Below, one piece after another: positions 8,314 through 17,680 of a stretch of 64,000 nucleotides of DNA; position 1 is the stretch's first letter, and each line of letters opens with the position of its first letter. Position numbers and translations under genes: made by a program. Origin of the DNA: Cupriavidus sp. YR651 (GTDB taxonomy: Bacteria; Pseudomonadota; Gammaproteobacteria; Burkholderiales; Burkholderiaceae); assembly GCF_900101625.1 (NCBI RefSeq), contig NZ_FMYZ01000013.1, forward strand, positions 1-64,000. Reading direction: 5' to 3'. The notes below the pieces were generated by a model, which saw only the letters and a program-made list of their open reading frames with translations, ran no database searches and had not been told where the DNA came from.

Positions 8314-9843
8314 ATGACCGAACTGGAATTCAAATCGCTGGCCGACCAGGGCTACAACCGCATTCCGATCATCGCCGAGGCGCTGGCCGACCTGGAAACG
8401 CCGCTGTCGCTGTATCTCAAGCTGGCCCAGTCGCAGACGCGCGGCGTGAACACCTTCCTGCTGGAATCGGTGGTGGGTGGCGAGCGCTTTGGCCGCTACT
8501 CCTTCATCGGACTGCATGCCCGCACGCTGATCCGCGCCTACGGCCAGCGTACCGAGGTCGTCACCGACGGCAAGATCGTGGAAACCCACGAAGGCAACCC
8601 GCTCGACTTCATCGCCGAGTTCGAAAAGCGCTTCAAGGTGGCGTTGCGCCCGGGCCTGCCCCGATTCTGCGGCGGCCTGGCCGGCTACTTCGGCTACGAC
8701 GCGGTGCGCTACATCGAAAAGAAGCTGGCCGATACGCAGAAGCCCGACGACCTTGGCCTGCCCGACATCCAGCTGCTGCTGTGCGAAGAGCTGGCCGTCA
8801 TCGACAACCTGTCCGGCAAGCTCTACCTGATCGTCTACGCCGACCCGACCACGCCCGAGGCCTACCCCCGCGCCCGCCAGCGCCTGCGCGACCTGCGCAT
8901 GAAGCTGCGCCAGCCGGTGGATGTGCCGGTGACCAGCCCTTCCGTGCAGACCGAGGTCTATCGCGAATTCAACAAGCCGGACTACCTGGCTGCGGTGCAC
9001 AAGGCCAAGGAATACATCATGGCTGGCGACATGATGCAGGTGCAGATCGGCCAGCGCCTGATGAAGCCCTACCGCGACTCCCCGCTGTCGCTGTACCGCG
9101 CGCTGCGATCGCTGAACCCGTCGCCGTACATGTACTTCTACAACTTCGGCGATTTCCAGGTGGTGGGCGCTTCCCCCGAGATCCTTGTGCGGCAGGAAAC
9201 CCGCAAGGTCGGCAAGGGCGGCGAAGCCAACGGCGACACGCAGAACGCCCATATCGTGACCATCCGCCCGCTGGCCGGGACGCGCCCGCGTGGCAGCACG
9301 CCGGAACGCGACGCCCAGCTGGCCACGGAACTGCTCCATGATCCCAAGGAGATCGCGGAGCACGTGATGCTGATCGACCTGGCACGCAACGACATCGGCC
9401 GCATCGCCGAGACCGGCTCGGTCAAGGTCACCGACAAGATGGTCATCGAGAAGTACTCCCACGTGCAACACATCGTCAGTTCCGTCGAAGGCACGCTGCG
9501 CGAAGGCATGAGCAACCTGGACGTGCTGCGCGCCACCTTCCCGGCCGGCACCCTGTCCGGCGCGCCCAAGGTCCGCGCGATGGAAATCATCGACGAGCTG
9601 GAGCCGCGCAAGCGCGGCATCTACGGCGGTGCGGTGGGCTACCTGTCGTTTGGTGGCGAGATGGATCTGGCGATCGCCATCCGCACCGGCATCATCAAGG
9701 ACGGCAATCTCTATGTGCAGGCGGCAGCCGGCATCGTCGCGGACTCCGACCCCGAATCCGAATGGAAGGAAACCGAGGCCAAGGCGCGCGCCGTGATCCG
9801 CGCCGCCGAGCAAGTCCAGGACGGCCTGGACGCCGACCTCTGA
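8314..9843 (+). CDS. trpE: Anthranilate synthase component I
   Basis: 509 residues. It converts chorismate to anthranilate using ammonia from TrpG, the first committed step of tryptophan synthesis. The N-terminal feedback-binding region ([18 protein letters not shown]) and the chorismate-binding core ([39 protein letters not shown]) are intact. The ATG at 8314 gives the standard start; the frame is open to 8116 but that extension overlaps the attenuator. First structural gene of trpEGDC. Confidence 0.97.
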   Translation: MTELEFKSLADQGYNRIPIIAEALADLETPLSLYLKLAQSQTRGVNTFLLESVVGGERFGRYSFIGLHARTLIRAYGQRTEVVTDGKIVETHEGNPLDFIAEFEKRFKVALRPGLPRFCGGLAGYFGYDAVRYIEKKLADTQKPDDLGLPDIQLLLCEELAVIDNLSGKLYLIVYADPTTPEAYPRARQRLRDLRMKLRQPVDVPVTSPSVQTEVYREFNKPDYLAAVHKAKEYIMAGDMMQVQIGQRLMKPYRDSPLSLYRALRSLNPSPYMYFYNFGDFQVVGASPEILVRQETRKVGKGGEANGDTQNAHIVTIRPLAGTRPRGSTPERDAQLATELLHDPKEIAEHVMLIDLARNDIGRIAETGSVKVTDKMVIEKYSHVQHIVSSVEGTLREGMSNLDVLRATFPAGTLSGAPKVRAMEIIDELEPRKRGIYGGAVGYLSFGGEMDLAIAIRTGIIKDGNLYVQAAAGIVADSDPESEWKETEAKARAVIRAAEQVQDGLDADL

Positions 9844-9866
9844 CCCCAGGAAATGGAGAAGCGACC

Positions 9867-10436
9867 ATGCTGCTGATGATCGACAACTACGACTCGTTTA
9901 CTTACAACCTGGTGCAGTACTTCGGCGAACTGGGCGCCAACGTGCGGACCTACCGCAACGACGAGATCACGATCGAAGAGATCGAAGCCCTGAAGCCCGA
10001 CCACATCTGCGTCTCGCCGGGCCCGTGCAGCCCGCGCGAAGCGGGCATCTCGGTAGCCGTGCTGCAGCACTTCGCCGGCAAGGTGCCGCTGCTGGGCGTG
10101 TGCCTGGGCCACCAGGCCATCGGCGAAGCCTTTGGCGGCAAGGTGATCCGCGCCAAGCAGGTCATGCACGGCAAGGTGAGCACGATCGAAACCACGCAGG
10201 AAGGCGTGTTCGCCGGGCTGCCCAGGCACTTCGACGTGACGCGCTATCATTCGCTGGCAATCGAGCGCGAGACGCTGCCGGACTGCCTGGAAGTCACCGC
10301 CTGGACGCCGGATGGCGAGATCATGGGGGTGCGGCACAAGACGCTGGCCGTGGAGGGCGTACAGTTTCACCCGGAATCGATCCTGTCCGAGCACGGCCAT
10401 GCGCTGCTGGCCAATTTCATCAAGGCACCACGATGA
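9867..10436 (+). CDS. trpG: Anthranilate synthase component II (glutamine amidotransferase)
   Basis: 189 residues. It supplies ammonia from glutamine to TrpE. Class I amidotransferase motifs: [31 protein letters not shown], the nucleophile Cys79 in [15 protein letters not shown], and the C-terminal GVQFHPES carrying the His-Glu pair. Stand-alone, not fused to TrpD. It starts 23 bases after trpE behind GGAGAAGCGACC. Its TGA overlaps an ATG of the next frame (ATGA at 10433), suggesting translational coupling. Confidence 0.96.
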   Translation: MLLMIDNYDSFTYNLVQYFGELGANVRTYRNDEITIEEIEALKPDHICVSPGPCSPREAGISVAVLQHFAGKVPLLGVCLGHQAIGEAFGGKVIRAKQVMHGKVSTIETTQEGVFAGLPRHFDVTRYHSLAIERETLPDCLEVTAWTPDGEIMGVRHKTLAVEGVQFHPESILSEHGHALLANFIKAPR

Positions 10437-10498
10437 AGCGGCTCGACCCCTCGACGCTCGCGCCCGCCCCCATCGCCCACGAAACCCAAGAATCCGCC

Positions 10499-11527
10499 AT
10501 GTCCATCACGCCGCAGGAAGCGCTGACGCGCTGCATCGAACACCGCGAGATTTTTCATGACGAAATGCTGCACCTGATGCGGCAAATCATGCAGGCGCAG
10601 ATCTCTCCCGTGATGGCGGCCGCCATCCTGACCGGCCTGCGCGTCAAGAAAGAGACCATTGGCGAGATTTCCGCGGCGGCGCAGGTGATGCGCGAGTTCG
10701 CCAACAAGGTGGCCGTGACCGATCGCGAGAACTTCGTCGATATCGTCGGCACGGGCGGCGACGGCTCTCACACATTCAATATCTCCACGGCGTCGATGTT
10801 CGTCGCGGCCGCGGCGGGCGCGAAGATCGCCAAGCACGGCAACCGTGGGGTGTCGTCCAAGTCGGGCAGCGCCGATGTGCTGGAAGCCCTTGGCGTGAAC
10901 ATCATGCTGTCGCCTGAACAGGTAGGCCAATGCATCGAGGCGACCGGCATCGGCTTCATGTTCGCGCCGACGCACCACCCCGCCATGAAGAATGTGGCGC
11001 CGATCCGCAAGGAAATGGGCGTCCGCACGATCTTCAACATCCTGGGCCCGCTGACCAACCCTGCAGACGCGCCTAACATCCTGATGGGTGTATTCCACCC
11101 GGATCTGGTTGGCATTCAGGTACGCGTGATGCAGCGCCTCGGCGCAAAGCACGCGCTGGTGGTCTATGGCAAGGACGGCATGGACGAGGTCTCGCTGGGC
11201 GCCGCCACGCTGGTGGGCGAACTCAAGGACGGCGAGGTCCGCGAGTACGAGATCCATCCGGAAGATTTCGGCCTGTCGATGATTTCCAATCGCGGCCTGA
11301 AGGTGGCCGATGCGGCGGAGTCGAAGGAGATGCTGCTCGAAGCGCTGACCGACGTGCCCGGTACGCCGCGCGAGATCGTGTCGCTGAACGCCGGGGCCGC
11401 GTTGTACGCCGCCAATGTCGCCGGTTCGATCGAAGATGGCATCCGCCGTGCGCGCGAGGCCATCGCCAGCGGGGCCGCGCGCGAGAAGCTCGACCAGTTC
11501 GTGCGCGCCACGCAGCAATTCAAGTAA
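10499..11527 (+). CDS. trpD: Anthranilate phosphoribosyltransferase
   Basis: 342 residues from ATG 10499, beginning [12 protein letters not shown] as in relatives. A 22-residue longer form could start at 10433, overlapping the trpG stop. The enzyme transfers phosphoribosyl from PRPP to anthranilate. The PRPP loop [38 protein letters not shown] and the [10 protein letters not shown] segment are present. Third gene of trpEGDC. Confidence 0.96.
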   Translation: MSITPQEALTRCIEHREIFHDEMLHLMRQIMQAQISPVMAAAILTGLRVKKETIGEISAAAQVMREFANKVAVTDRENFVDIVGTGGDGSHTFNISTASMFVAAAAGAKIAKHGNRGVSSKSGSADVLEALGVNIMLSPEQVGQCIEATGIGFMFAPTHHPAMKNVAPIRKEMGVRTIFNILGPLTNPADAPNILMGVFHPDLVGIQVRVMQRLGAKHALVVYGKDGMDEVSLGAATLVGELKDGEVREYEIHPEDFGLSMISNRGLKVADAAESKEMLLEALTDVPGTPREIVSLNAGAALYAANVAGSIEDGIRRAREAIASGAAREKLDQFVRATQQFK

Positions 11528-11532
11528 ACGCC

Positions 11533-12336
11533 ATGTCCGACATCCTGCAAAAGATCCTGGCCGTGAAGGCCGACGAAGTGGCCGCCGCACGCAAGAAGCG
11601 CGACCTGACGAGCCTGCGCGCGGAAGCCGAAAGCCTGCGTCACGAACCCGGGCTGGCCCCGCGCGGTTTTGAGCGCTCACTGCGCGGCAAGATCGCGGCC
11701 GGACACGCCGCCGTGATCGCCGAGGTCAAGAAAGCGTCGCCCTCCAAGGGCGTGCTGCGCGAGAACTTCGTGCCCGAAGCCATCGCGGAGACCTACGCCA
11801 GTCATGGCGCGGCCTGCCTGTCGGTGCTGACCGACGTGAACTTCTTCCAGGGCCACGCGGATTACCTGAAGCGCGCGCGCGGCGCCTGCCCGCTGCCCGC
11901 GCTGCGCAAGGACTTCATGATGGACCTGTACCAGGTCTACGAAGCCCGCACGTGGGGGGCCGACTGCATTTTGCTGATCGTGGCGGCGCTGGATCCTGGC
12001 CTGATGGGAGACCTGGAGTCCTGCGCGCTCGAACTCGGCATGGATGTGCTGGTGGAAGTGCACGGCGCCGACGAGCTCGACCACGCGCTGCGTCTGAAAA
12101 CGCCGCTGGTGGGCGTGAACAATCGCAACCTTCGCACGTTCGAGGTCTCGCTCGACAACACGCTGGACCTGCTGCACGGCATGCCGGCGGATCGCCTGGT
12201 GGTGACCGAATCGGGCATCCTCGGCCCGTCCGACGTAAAACGCATGCGGGACGCCAACGTCAATGCATTCCTCGTCGGCGAGGCCTTCATGCGCGCACCC
12301 GATCCGGGCGTGGAGCTGGCGCGGCTGTTTGCCTGA
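11533..12336 (+). CDS. trpC: Indole-3-glycerol-phosphate synthase
   Basis: 267 residues, a stand-alone TrpC not fused to TrpF. It closes the indole ring from CdRP. Barrel motifs: [20 protein letters not shown] with catalytic lysine and Glu, [12 protein letters not shown] with the second catalytic lysine, [14 protein letters not shown], and the phosphate site [12 protein letters not shown] / [11 protein letters not shown]. It starts 5 bases after trpD. trpF, trpB and trpA are not in the window. Confidence 0.97.
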   Translation: MSDILQKILAVKADEVAAARKKRDLTSLRAEAESLRHEPGLAPRGFERSLRGKIAAGHAAVIAEVKKASPSKGVLRENFVPEAIAETYASHGAACLSVLTDVNFFQGHADYLKRARGACPLPALRKDFMMDLYQVYEARTWGADCILLIVAALDPGLMGDLESCALELGMDVLVEVHGADELDHALRLKTPLVGVNNRNLRTFEVSLDNTLDLLHGMPADRLVVTESGILGPSDVKRMRDANVNAFLVGEAFMRAPDPGVELARLFA

Positions 12337-12353
12337 TCATCAGAGCCCGGACC

Positions 12354-13070
12354 ATGGCACGTGAAATCGAACTGAAGCTGGCCGTGCCCGATGCGGCACT
12401 GGCGGCCGTCGCGGCATGGCTGGACGCCAACGGTCAGCCGCGCGGCGAAACCACGTTGCTCAACGTCTATCTCGACACGCCCGACCGCGACCTGGCGCGA
12501 GCCCGCGCCGCGCTGCGACTGCGCAAGAAGGGCGCGCAGTGGCTGCAAACCCTGAAGACGGCGGGCAGCAGCGCTGGCGGTCTGGCTTCCCGGCATGAAT
12601 GGGAAACCGAGGTGGTCGGCCAGGCTCTCGATCTCGCACGTTTTCCCGACGAGGCCCGCAAGGTGCTCGCGCCGCTCGCGGGCAAGCTCGCCCCGGTGTT
12701 CCGGACCGACTTCGTCCGCCGGATATGGATCGTCGAGCAGGACGGCGTGTGCATTGAAGCCGCGCTCGATACGGGCACCATCACGGCGCCCGGGACGGAC
12801 AAGTCCGAGCACATCCAGGAACTGGAGCTCGAATGGCTACCCGGTGACCTGCCCGCCAATGAGTCGCCCATTCATGCCAAGGCCGACGGCGGCGCGAAGG
12901 ATCGGGCCAACGCAAAGACCAGCGATCAGACTGCCGATAGCGCCAACGTCCGGGTCGAAGCCGCGCTGCGCGCTTTCGGGCGTCGGCTTGCACACGTCGC
13001 GCCGCTCACGCCATCCGACCTCAGCAAGGCCGCGCGTGGATATCGCCTGACAGGCGGCCAGCTTCTGTAA
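12354..13070 (+). CDS. CYTH-domain protein, probable inorganic triphosphatase
   Basis: 238 residues. The signature EIELKL at residues 4-9 and alternating charged strands (YLDTPDRDL, ALRLRKKG) mark a CYTH tunnel fold, whose bacterial members hydrolyse tripolyphosphate using metal ions. Unlike YgiF there is no C-terminal CHAD domain. A low-complexity hydrophilic insertion of about 35 residues rich in Ala/Lys/Asp (about 172-205) interrupts the domain before the last helix. It starts 17 bases after trpC, so it may be co-transcribed with the trp genes. Substrate is inferred from the family. Confidence 0.82.
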   Translation: MAREIELKLAVPDAALAAVAAWLDANGQPRGETTLLNVYLDTPDRDLARARAALRLRKKGAQWLQTLKTAGSSAGGLASRHEWETEVVGQALDLARFPDEARKVLAPLAGKLAPVFRTDFVRRIWIVEQDGVCIEAALDTGTITAPGTDKSEHIQELELEWLPGDLPANESPIHAKADGGAKDRANAKTSDQTADSANVRVEAALRAFGRRLAHVAPLTPSDLSKAARGYRLTGGQLL

Positions 13071-13122
13071 TACTGCCTGCCTCCCGCATGTCGCGGGAGT
13101 TCCGCGACTTTTCTCATTCCGC

Positions 13123-13905
13123 ATGCAAGCTGACCTGTTCGCCACCGCCGCGCCCGCCACCCTCGTCACGAGCGCCACGCCCGTCCCGACCATCGCCAGC
13201 CTGCAAGCACAGGTGGACGCCCTGCCCGCCGCCTGGCGCGAACTGCTGGCGCCGTGCCTGGGCAACCCCGCCTGGGGGGCACTGGCTGCCTTTGTTGACG
13301 GCGAGCGCGCGGCCGGCAAGCCGGTATTTCCGCACGCGGTGTTCCACGCCCTGCACCTGACGCCGCCCGACACGGTCAAGGTCGTCATTCTCGGCCAGGA
13401 CCCGTATCACGGCACCGGGGCGGTCGGCGGCGTGGAGATCCCGCAAGCGCACGGACTGGCCTTTTCCGTCCCGGACGGCGTCAAGGTGCCGCCGAGCCTG
13501 CGCAATATTTTCAAGGAGATCGGTGCCGAATATGGCGCCGAGCCGACCCGCGCTTCCGGCAACCTGGAAGGTTGGGCGCGGCAGGGTGTTCTGCTGCTGA
13601 ATACCGTGCTGACGGTGGAACAAGGGCAGGCGGCCAGTCATGCGCGGCGCGGCTGGGAAGCCGTGACCGACTGCCTGATCCATGCGCTGGCCGTCGCGCG
13701 GCCGAACCTGGTCTTCCTGCTCTGGGGCAGCCACGCGCAGGCCAAGCGCGCGCTGCTGGAAGGCCAGTCGCACTGCGTGCTGGAAGCACCGCATCCGTCG
13801 CCGCTGTCGGCACACCGGGGCTTCCTGGGCTGCGGGCATTTCCGCCAGGCCAACGATTGGCTGGCGCGTCACGGACGTACCGGTATCGACTGGCTGTCGG
13901 CCTGA
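13123..13905 (+). CDS. ung: Uracil-DNA glycosylase (family 1)
   Basis: 260 residues. It excises uracil from DNA, starting base-excision repair. The water-activating loop VVILGQDPYHG carries the catalytic Asp, and the DNA-intercalating loop HPSPLSAHRGF is present, with LLLNTVLTVEQGQAASHA between. A short insertion (TGAVGGVEIPQ) separates the catalytic loop from AHGLAFSV, relative to E. coli Ung. The N-terminal 30 residues are Ala/Thr/Val rich. Convergent with the acylphosphatase gene. Confidence 0.96.
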   Translation: MQADLFATAAPATLVTSATPVPTIASLQAQVDALPAAWRELLAPCLGNPAWGALAAFVDGERAAGKPVFPHAVFHALHLTPPDTVKVVILGQDPYHGTGAVGGVEIPQAHGLAFSVPDGVKVPPSLRNIFKEIGAEYGAEPTRASGNLEGWARQGVLLLNTVLTVEQGQAASHARRGWEAVTDCLIHALAVARPNLVFLLWGSHAQAKRALLEGQSHCVLEAPHPSPLSAHRGFLGCGHFRQANDWLARHGRTGIDWLSA

Positions 13906-14034
13906 CTGGCCAGACGTCAGCCAGCAAGCGGCGAGTCTGCACGCGGCTAGTCGGGCATATAGGCAGAGCCCACCGACCCACGCACCGCGCCGAGCGCCGC
14001 CGCTCAGCCCACCTGACCTGCCCGCCGCAACCGG

Positions 14035-14337
14035 TCAGGCCGTGGGCTGCAAGCTGAATCCTTCGAACGTTCCCTCCCCCGGGGAAACGTCCACATTCGT
14101 CACCCGCGCCGCGGGCGGCCCGGACGCCATCCAGGCGAGCAGCGCCTGCAGCTTTCGAGGCGCGCCGCAGGCCATCACCTCCACGGTTCCGCCGGCCCGG
14201 TTGCGGACCCAGCCACTCAGGCCAAGTGCCGTCGCTCGATCCGCGCAGGCCGCGCGATAGCCCACGCCCTGCACGCGGCCGTGCGCCAGCAGGCGCCAGG
14301 TTTCATTGGCTTCATTCGCGTCATTGGCCGGTGCCAT
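14035..14337 (-). CDS. Acylphosphatase
   Basis: 100 residues. It hydrolyses acyl phosphates such as acetyl phosphate. The signature is complete: WRLLAHGRVQGVGYRAACAD (with the catalytic Arg of GVGYR) and LSGWVRNRAGGTVEVMACG with the catalytic Asn. In the common family motif the GVGYR/F segment is followed by F/T; here it is Ala-Ala. Diverges from the ABC permease gene. Confidence 0.93.
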   Translation of the reverse strand: MAPANDANEANETWRLLAHGRVQGVGYRAACADRATALGLSGWVRNRAGGTVEVMACGAPRKLQALLAWMASGPPAARVTNVDVSPGEGTFEGFSLQPTA

Positions 14338-14375
14338 GGAAAGCTCCTTGTTCGATCGTCATCATTCTCATGCAG

Positions 14376-14414
14376 CCTAGGTAAACTCCCTAGGACCTCC
14401 AGACGTTACCTAGG
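14376..14414. promoter_or_regulatory. Three CCTAGG boxes including a 9-bp inverted repeat; candidate operator
   Basis: CCTAGGTAA (14376-14384) is the exact reverse complement of TTACCTAGG (14406-14414), and a third CCTAGG lies between them (14389-14394). CTAG tetranucleotides are scarce in such genomes, so three CCTAGG within 39 bases is unlikely to be chance. It lies between the acylphosphatase and ABC-transporter starts, suggesting a regulator site for either or both. Confidence 0.45.
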
Positions 14415-14487
14415 TGGGCGATTCACGGAATTGTGCCGCAGCAGGCATCCCGCGCTCCATCCCTGTTCGCAGACCGAGACCGCCGCC

Positions 14488-16245
14488 ATGCCGCCAACGC
14501 CCGAATTCTCCGCCAAGTCCGCGCCGGCGCCCGGCTACGTCGGCCAGTTGCTGACCGCGCCGCCCAATCGGTTCGACTTCGCGCTGCTGCCGATCATCCT
14601 GGCTGTCATCGTCATCGTCGCCTATGCGGCGCGGCAGATGGACGTGCCGTACCAACCCGGCGAAGCACTGGCCGTCCACCTCGATGTGGCGTGGCTGCCC
14701 TACTACCTGATGCGCACCAGCATCCGCATGCTGGCCGCGCTGGCCGCGTCGCTATTATTTTCCTTTGCCTTTGCCGCGCTGGCCTCGCGCAGTCGCACGG
14801 CGGAAAAGGTGATGGTGCCTGCGCTGGACATCCTCCAGTCCATCCCCGTACTGGGCTTTCTGTCGATCACGGTCACAGGCTTTATCGCGCTGTTCCCCGG
14901 CAACCTCGCCGGCGTGGAATGCGCGGCGATCTTCGCGATCTTTACCTCGCAGGCCTGGAACATGGCCTTCAGCCTCTACCAGTCATTCCGCACGATCCCG
15001 GGTGACCTGCTGGAAGCGGCGTCGATGTTCCGGCTCTCTCCCTGGCAGCGCTTCTGGCGGCTGGAAGTGCCTTACGCCATGCCGGGCCTGTTGTGGAACA
15101 TGATGATGTCGATGTCTGGCGGCTGGTTCTTCGTGGTCGCATCGGAAGCGATTTCGGTATCCGGCCATGACATCCGGCTGCCCGGCATCGGTTCGTATAT
15201 TGCGCTGGCGATCCAGCAACAGGACCTGGCGGCAATCGGCTGGGCCATCGTGGCGATGCTCTTCGGCATCGTCCTGTACGACCAGCTCCTGTTTCGCCCG
15301 CTGGTGGCGTGGGCCGATCGCTTCCGCTTTGAGACCCTGGCGCAGGACGACGCGCCACAATCGTGGCTGCTGAACCTGTTGCGCCGTTCGGCCTGGGTGC
15401 ACGCGCTGCTGAAGTGGGCGGCCGGGCTGGGCGGCCGTACGCTGGCCTGGAGCGCCAGGCACCGCGGCATGGTGGCCATTCCGGCGGCGCCCGCGCGCTT
15501 CGCGCCGTGGATCGACCGGCTGCGCGACGCGGTGATCATCGCCATCGCCGTGCTGGCGCTGTATCGCGTCATCCACTTCGTGCATAGCGAAGTCGGCTGG
15601 GCCGAGGCGGCACGCGTGCTGTGGCTCGGCGCGCTGACGATGATCCGGGTGATCGTGCTGATCGCGCTGGCCGCGCTGGTCTGGGTGCCGGTGGGCATCC
15701 GTATCGGCCTGAATCCCGCCGTGGCCCGCGTTGCCCAGCCGGTAGCCCAGTTCCTGGCGGCCTTCCCGGCCAACTTGATGTTCCCGCTGGCCGTGATGGC
15801 CATCGTCAAACTGGGCCTGAATCCCGAAATCTGGCTGAGCCCGCTGATGATCTTCGGTACGCAGTGGTACATCCTGTTCAACGTGGTGGCCGGGGCGTCC
15901 GGCATTCCCACGGAACTGCGGCTGGCCGCGCGCAACTTCGGCCTGAAAGGCTGGCTGCTCTGGCGCCGCTTCCTGATACCGGCCGTGTTCCCCAGCCTGC
16001 TGACCGGCCTCGTGACGGCGGCGGGCGGCTCCTGGAACGCGAGTATCGTGTCCGAATACGTGACCTGGGGCGACCGCACGCTGGTGGCGACCGGGCTGGG
16101 CAGCTATATCGCCGAAATGACCGCGCGCGGTGACTTCCCGCGCATCGCGCTGGGCATCTGCGTGATGGCCCTGTTCGTGGTCGGATTCAACCGGCTGCTC
16201 TGGAACCGCCTCTATGACCTCGCGCAGGCGCGCACCCGTCTCTGA
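14488..16245 (+). CDS. ABC transporter permease, NitT/TauT type with duplicated permease domain
   Basis: 585 residues. Two homologous inner-membrane permease modules are fused in one chain (about 20-285 and 330-585). Each carries an EAA-type coupling segment: LLEAASMFRLSPWQRFWRLEVP in the first half and LRLAARNFGLKGWLLWRRFLIP in the second. This is the layout of nitrate/sulfonate/taurine-type importers. The ATG at 14488 is preferred over upstream starts because the extension is not membrane-like. The ATPase gene follows by 10 bases; no periplasmic binding protein is adjacent, so the substrate is unknown. Confidence 0.85.
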   Translation: MPPTPEFSAKSAPAPGYVGQLLTAPPNRFDFALLPIILAVIVIVAYAARQMDVPYQPGEALAVHLDVAWLPYYLMRTSIRMLAALAASLLFSFAFAALASRSRTAEKVMVPALDILQSIPVLGFLSITVTGFIALFPGNLAGVECAAIFAIFTSQAWNMAFSLYQSFRTIPGDLLEAASMFRLSPWQRFWRLEVPYAMPGLLWNMMMSMSGGWFFVVASEAISVSGHDIRLPGIGSYIALAIQQQDLAAIGWAIVAMLFGIVLYDQLLFRPLVAWADRFRFETLAQDDAPQSWLLNLLRRSAWVHALLKWAAGLGGRTLAWSARHRGMVAIPAAPARFAPWIDRLRDAVIIAIAVLALYRVIHFVHSEVGWAEAARVLWLGALTMIRVIVLIALAALVWVPVGIRIGLNPAVARVAQPVAQFLAAFPANLMFPLAVMAIVKLGLNPEIWLSPLMIFGTQWYILFNVVAGASGIPTELRLAARNFGLKGWLLWRRFLIPAVFPSLLTGLVTAAGGSWNASIVSEYVTWGDRTLVATGLGSYIAEMTARGDFPRIALGICVMALFVVGFNRLLWNRLYDLAQARTRL

Positions 16246-16255
16246 AGAATCCGCG

Positions 16256-17680
16256 ATGGCACTGCACGACAATCATTCCCCCGCCGCCGCGCCCGTGATC
16301 GAGCTGCGCAATGTCGGCAAGATCTTCCGCACCGCCGACCACACGGACCGCGCGGTGCTGGAGGGCGTCGACCTGACCCTGCGCGAAGGCGAGATTGTCG
16401 CCATGCTCGGCAAATCGGGCTCGGGAAAATCCACCCTGCTGCGCATCATGGCCGGGCTGGTCGGTGCGGACCGCGGCGAAGTCCGCTTCCGCGGCAGCCG
16501 GCTGGCCGGCACCGCCGAGGGCATCGCCATGGTGTTCCAGTCATTCGCGCTGTTTCCGTGGCTGACGGTGCAGCAGAACGTCGAACTGGGGCTGGAGGCA
16601 CAGGGGGTGGCGCGCGGCGAACGCGCCCGCCGCGCCGAGGCCGCGATCGACATGATCGGGCTGTCGGGCTTCAACGGCGCCCTGCCCCGCGAGCTTTCGG
16701 GCGGCATGCGCCAGCGCGTAGGCATCGCGCGGGCACTGGTGACCGAGCCCGATCTCCTGCTGATGGACGAAGCCTTCTCCGCGCTGGACGTGCTGACCGG
16801 GGAAACGCTGCGCGACGAAATGCTCGAACTGTGGGCCTCGGGCCGCGCCAACATCAAGAGCATTCTGATTGTGTCCCACAACATCGAGGAAGCGGTGATG
16901 ATGGCGGACCGGATCGTAATCCTGTCGAGCGATCCGGGCCGCGTGCGGGCCGAGGTGCGCGTGCCGTTCCCGCGTCCGCGCAACCGTGACGACGCGCAGG
17001 TGCGTGCGCTGATCGACGAGGTCTATACGCTGATGACTTCGCCTGTGACGCTCGGCCCGCGCGTGCCGGCGATGGCGGCGGCACAGCAGATCGGCTACCG
17101 GCTGCCGGATGCCGATATCAGCCAGATGGAGGCCATCCTGGACCTGCTGCACGAGTCGCCGTTCTTCGGCCGTGCCGACCTGCCGCACCTGGCCAACGAA
17201 GCCGGCCTGACCGACGACGAACTGCTGCCCGCCTGCGAAGCACTGCAACTGCTGGGGCTGGCCACGATCGAGCGCGGCGACATCACCGCCACGCCGCTGG
17301 GCCGCGCCTACTACGAGACCGAGCCGCCCGAGCGCAAGGTGCTGTTCGGCAAGCAATTGCTGATGCACGTGGCGCTGGCCGCCCACATCCGCCATGAACT
17401 GCAGACCAGCGTCGATGGCGAGGTCGGCGAGGAAGCGGTGCTGCGTGAACTGGAGGCGTACCTGAAGCCGGACGAAGCGAAGCGCGTGCTGACCATCGCC
17501 ATCGGCTGGGGCCGCTACGGCGAGGTCTACGCGTATTCCTACAACAGCGGGATGCTGACGTTGCCGGCGCCGGAGATCGCGGTGGAAGACGACCGCCGGC
17601 CCCATAGGGAAGAAACGGACGAAGCGGACAAAGCGGACAAAGAGGACAAAGAGGACAAAGAGGACAGCGCAGGCAGCTAG
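16256..17680 (+). CDS. ABC transporter ATP-binding protein with AAA-associated C-terminal domain
   Basis: 474 residues. Walker A GKSGSGKST (about 53-61), Q-loop VFQSFALFPW, signature LSGGMRQRVGIARALV and Walker B LLLMDEAFSALD are intact and of the NitT/TauT type. After about residue 270 comes a C-terminal domain of roughly 180 residues found on some of these ATPases (AAA-associated type), containing SQMEAILDLLHESPFFGRAD. The extreme C-terminus is a repetitive acidic/basic tail of D-K-E units. It energises the fused permease just upstream. The stop overlaps the stop of the convergent gene. Confidence 0.87.
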   Translation: MALHDNHSPAAAPVIELRNVGKIFRTADHTDRAVLEGVDLTLREGEIVAMLGKSGSGKSTLLRIMAGLVGADRGEVRFRGSRLAGTAEGIAMVFQSFALFPWLTVQQNVELGLEAQGVARGERARRAEAAIDMIGLSGFNGALPRELSGGMRQRVGIARALVTEPDLLLMDEAFSALDVLTGETLRDEMLELWASGRANIKSILIVSHNIEEAVMMADRIVILSSDPGRVRAEVRVPFPRPRNRDDAQVRALIDEVYTLMTSPVTLGPRVPAMAAAQQIGYRLPDADISQMEAILDLLHESPFFGRADLPHLANEAGLTDDELLPACEALQLLGLATIERGDITATPLGRAYYETEPPERKVLFGKQLLMHVALAAHIRHELQTSVDGEVGEEAVLRELEAYLKPDEAKRVLTIAIGWGRYGEVYAYSYNSGMLTLPAPEIAVEDDRRPHREETDEADKADKEDKEDKEDSAGS

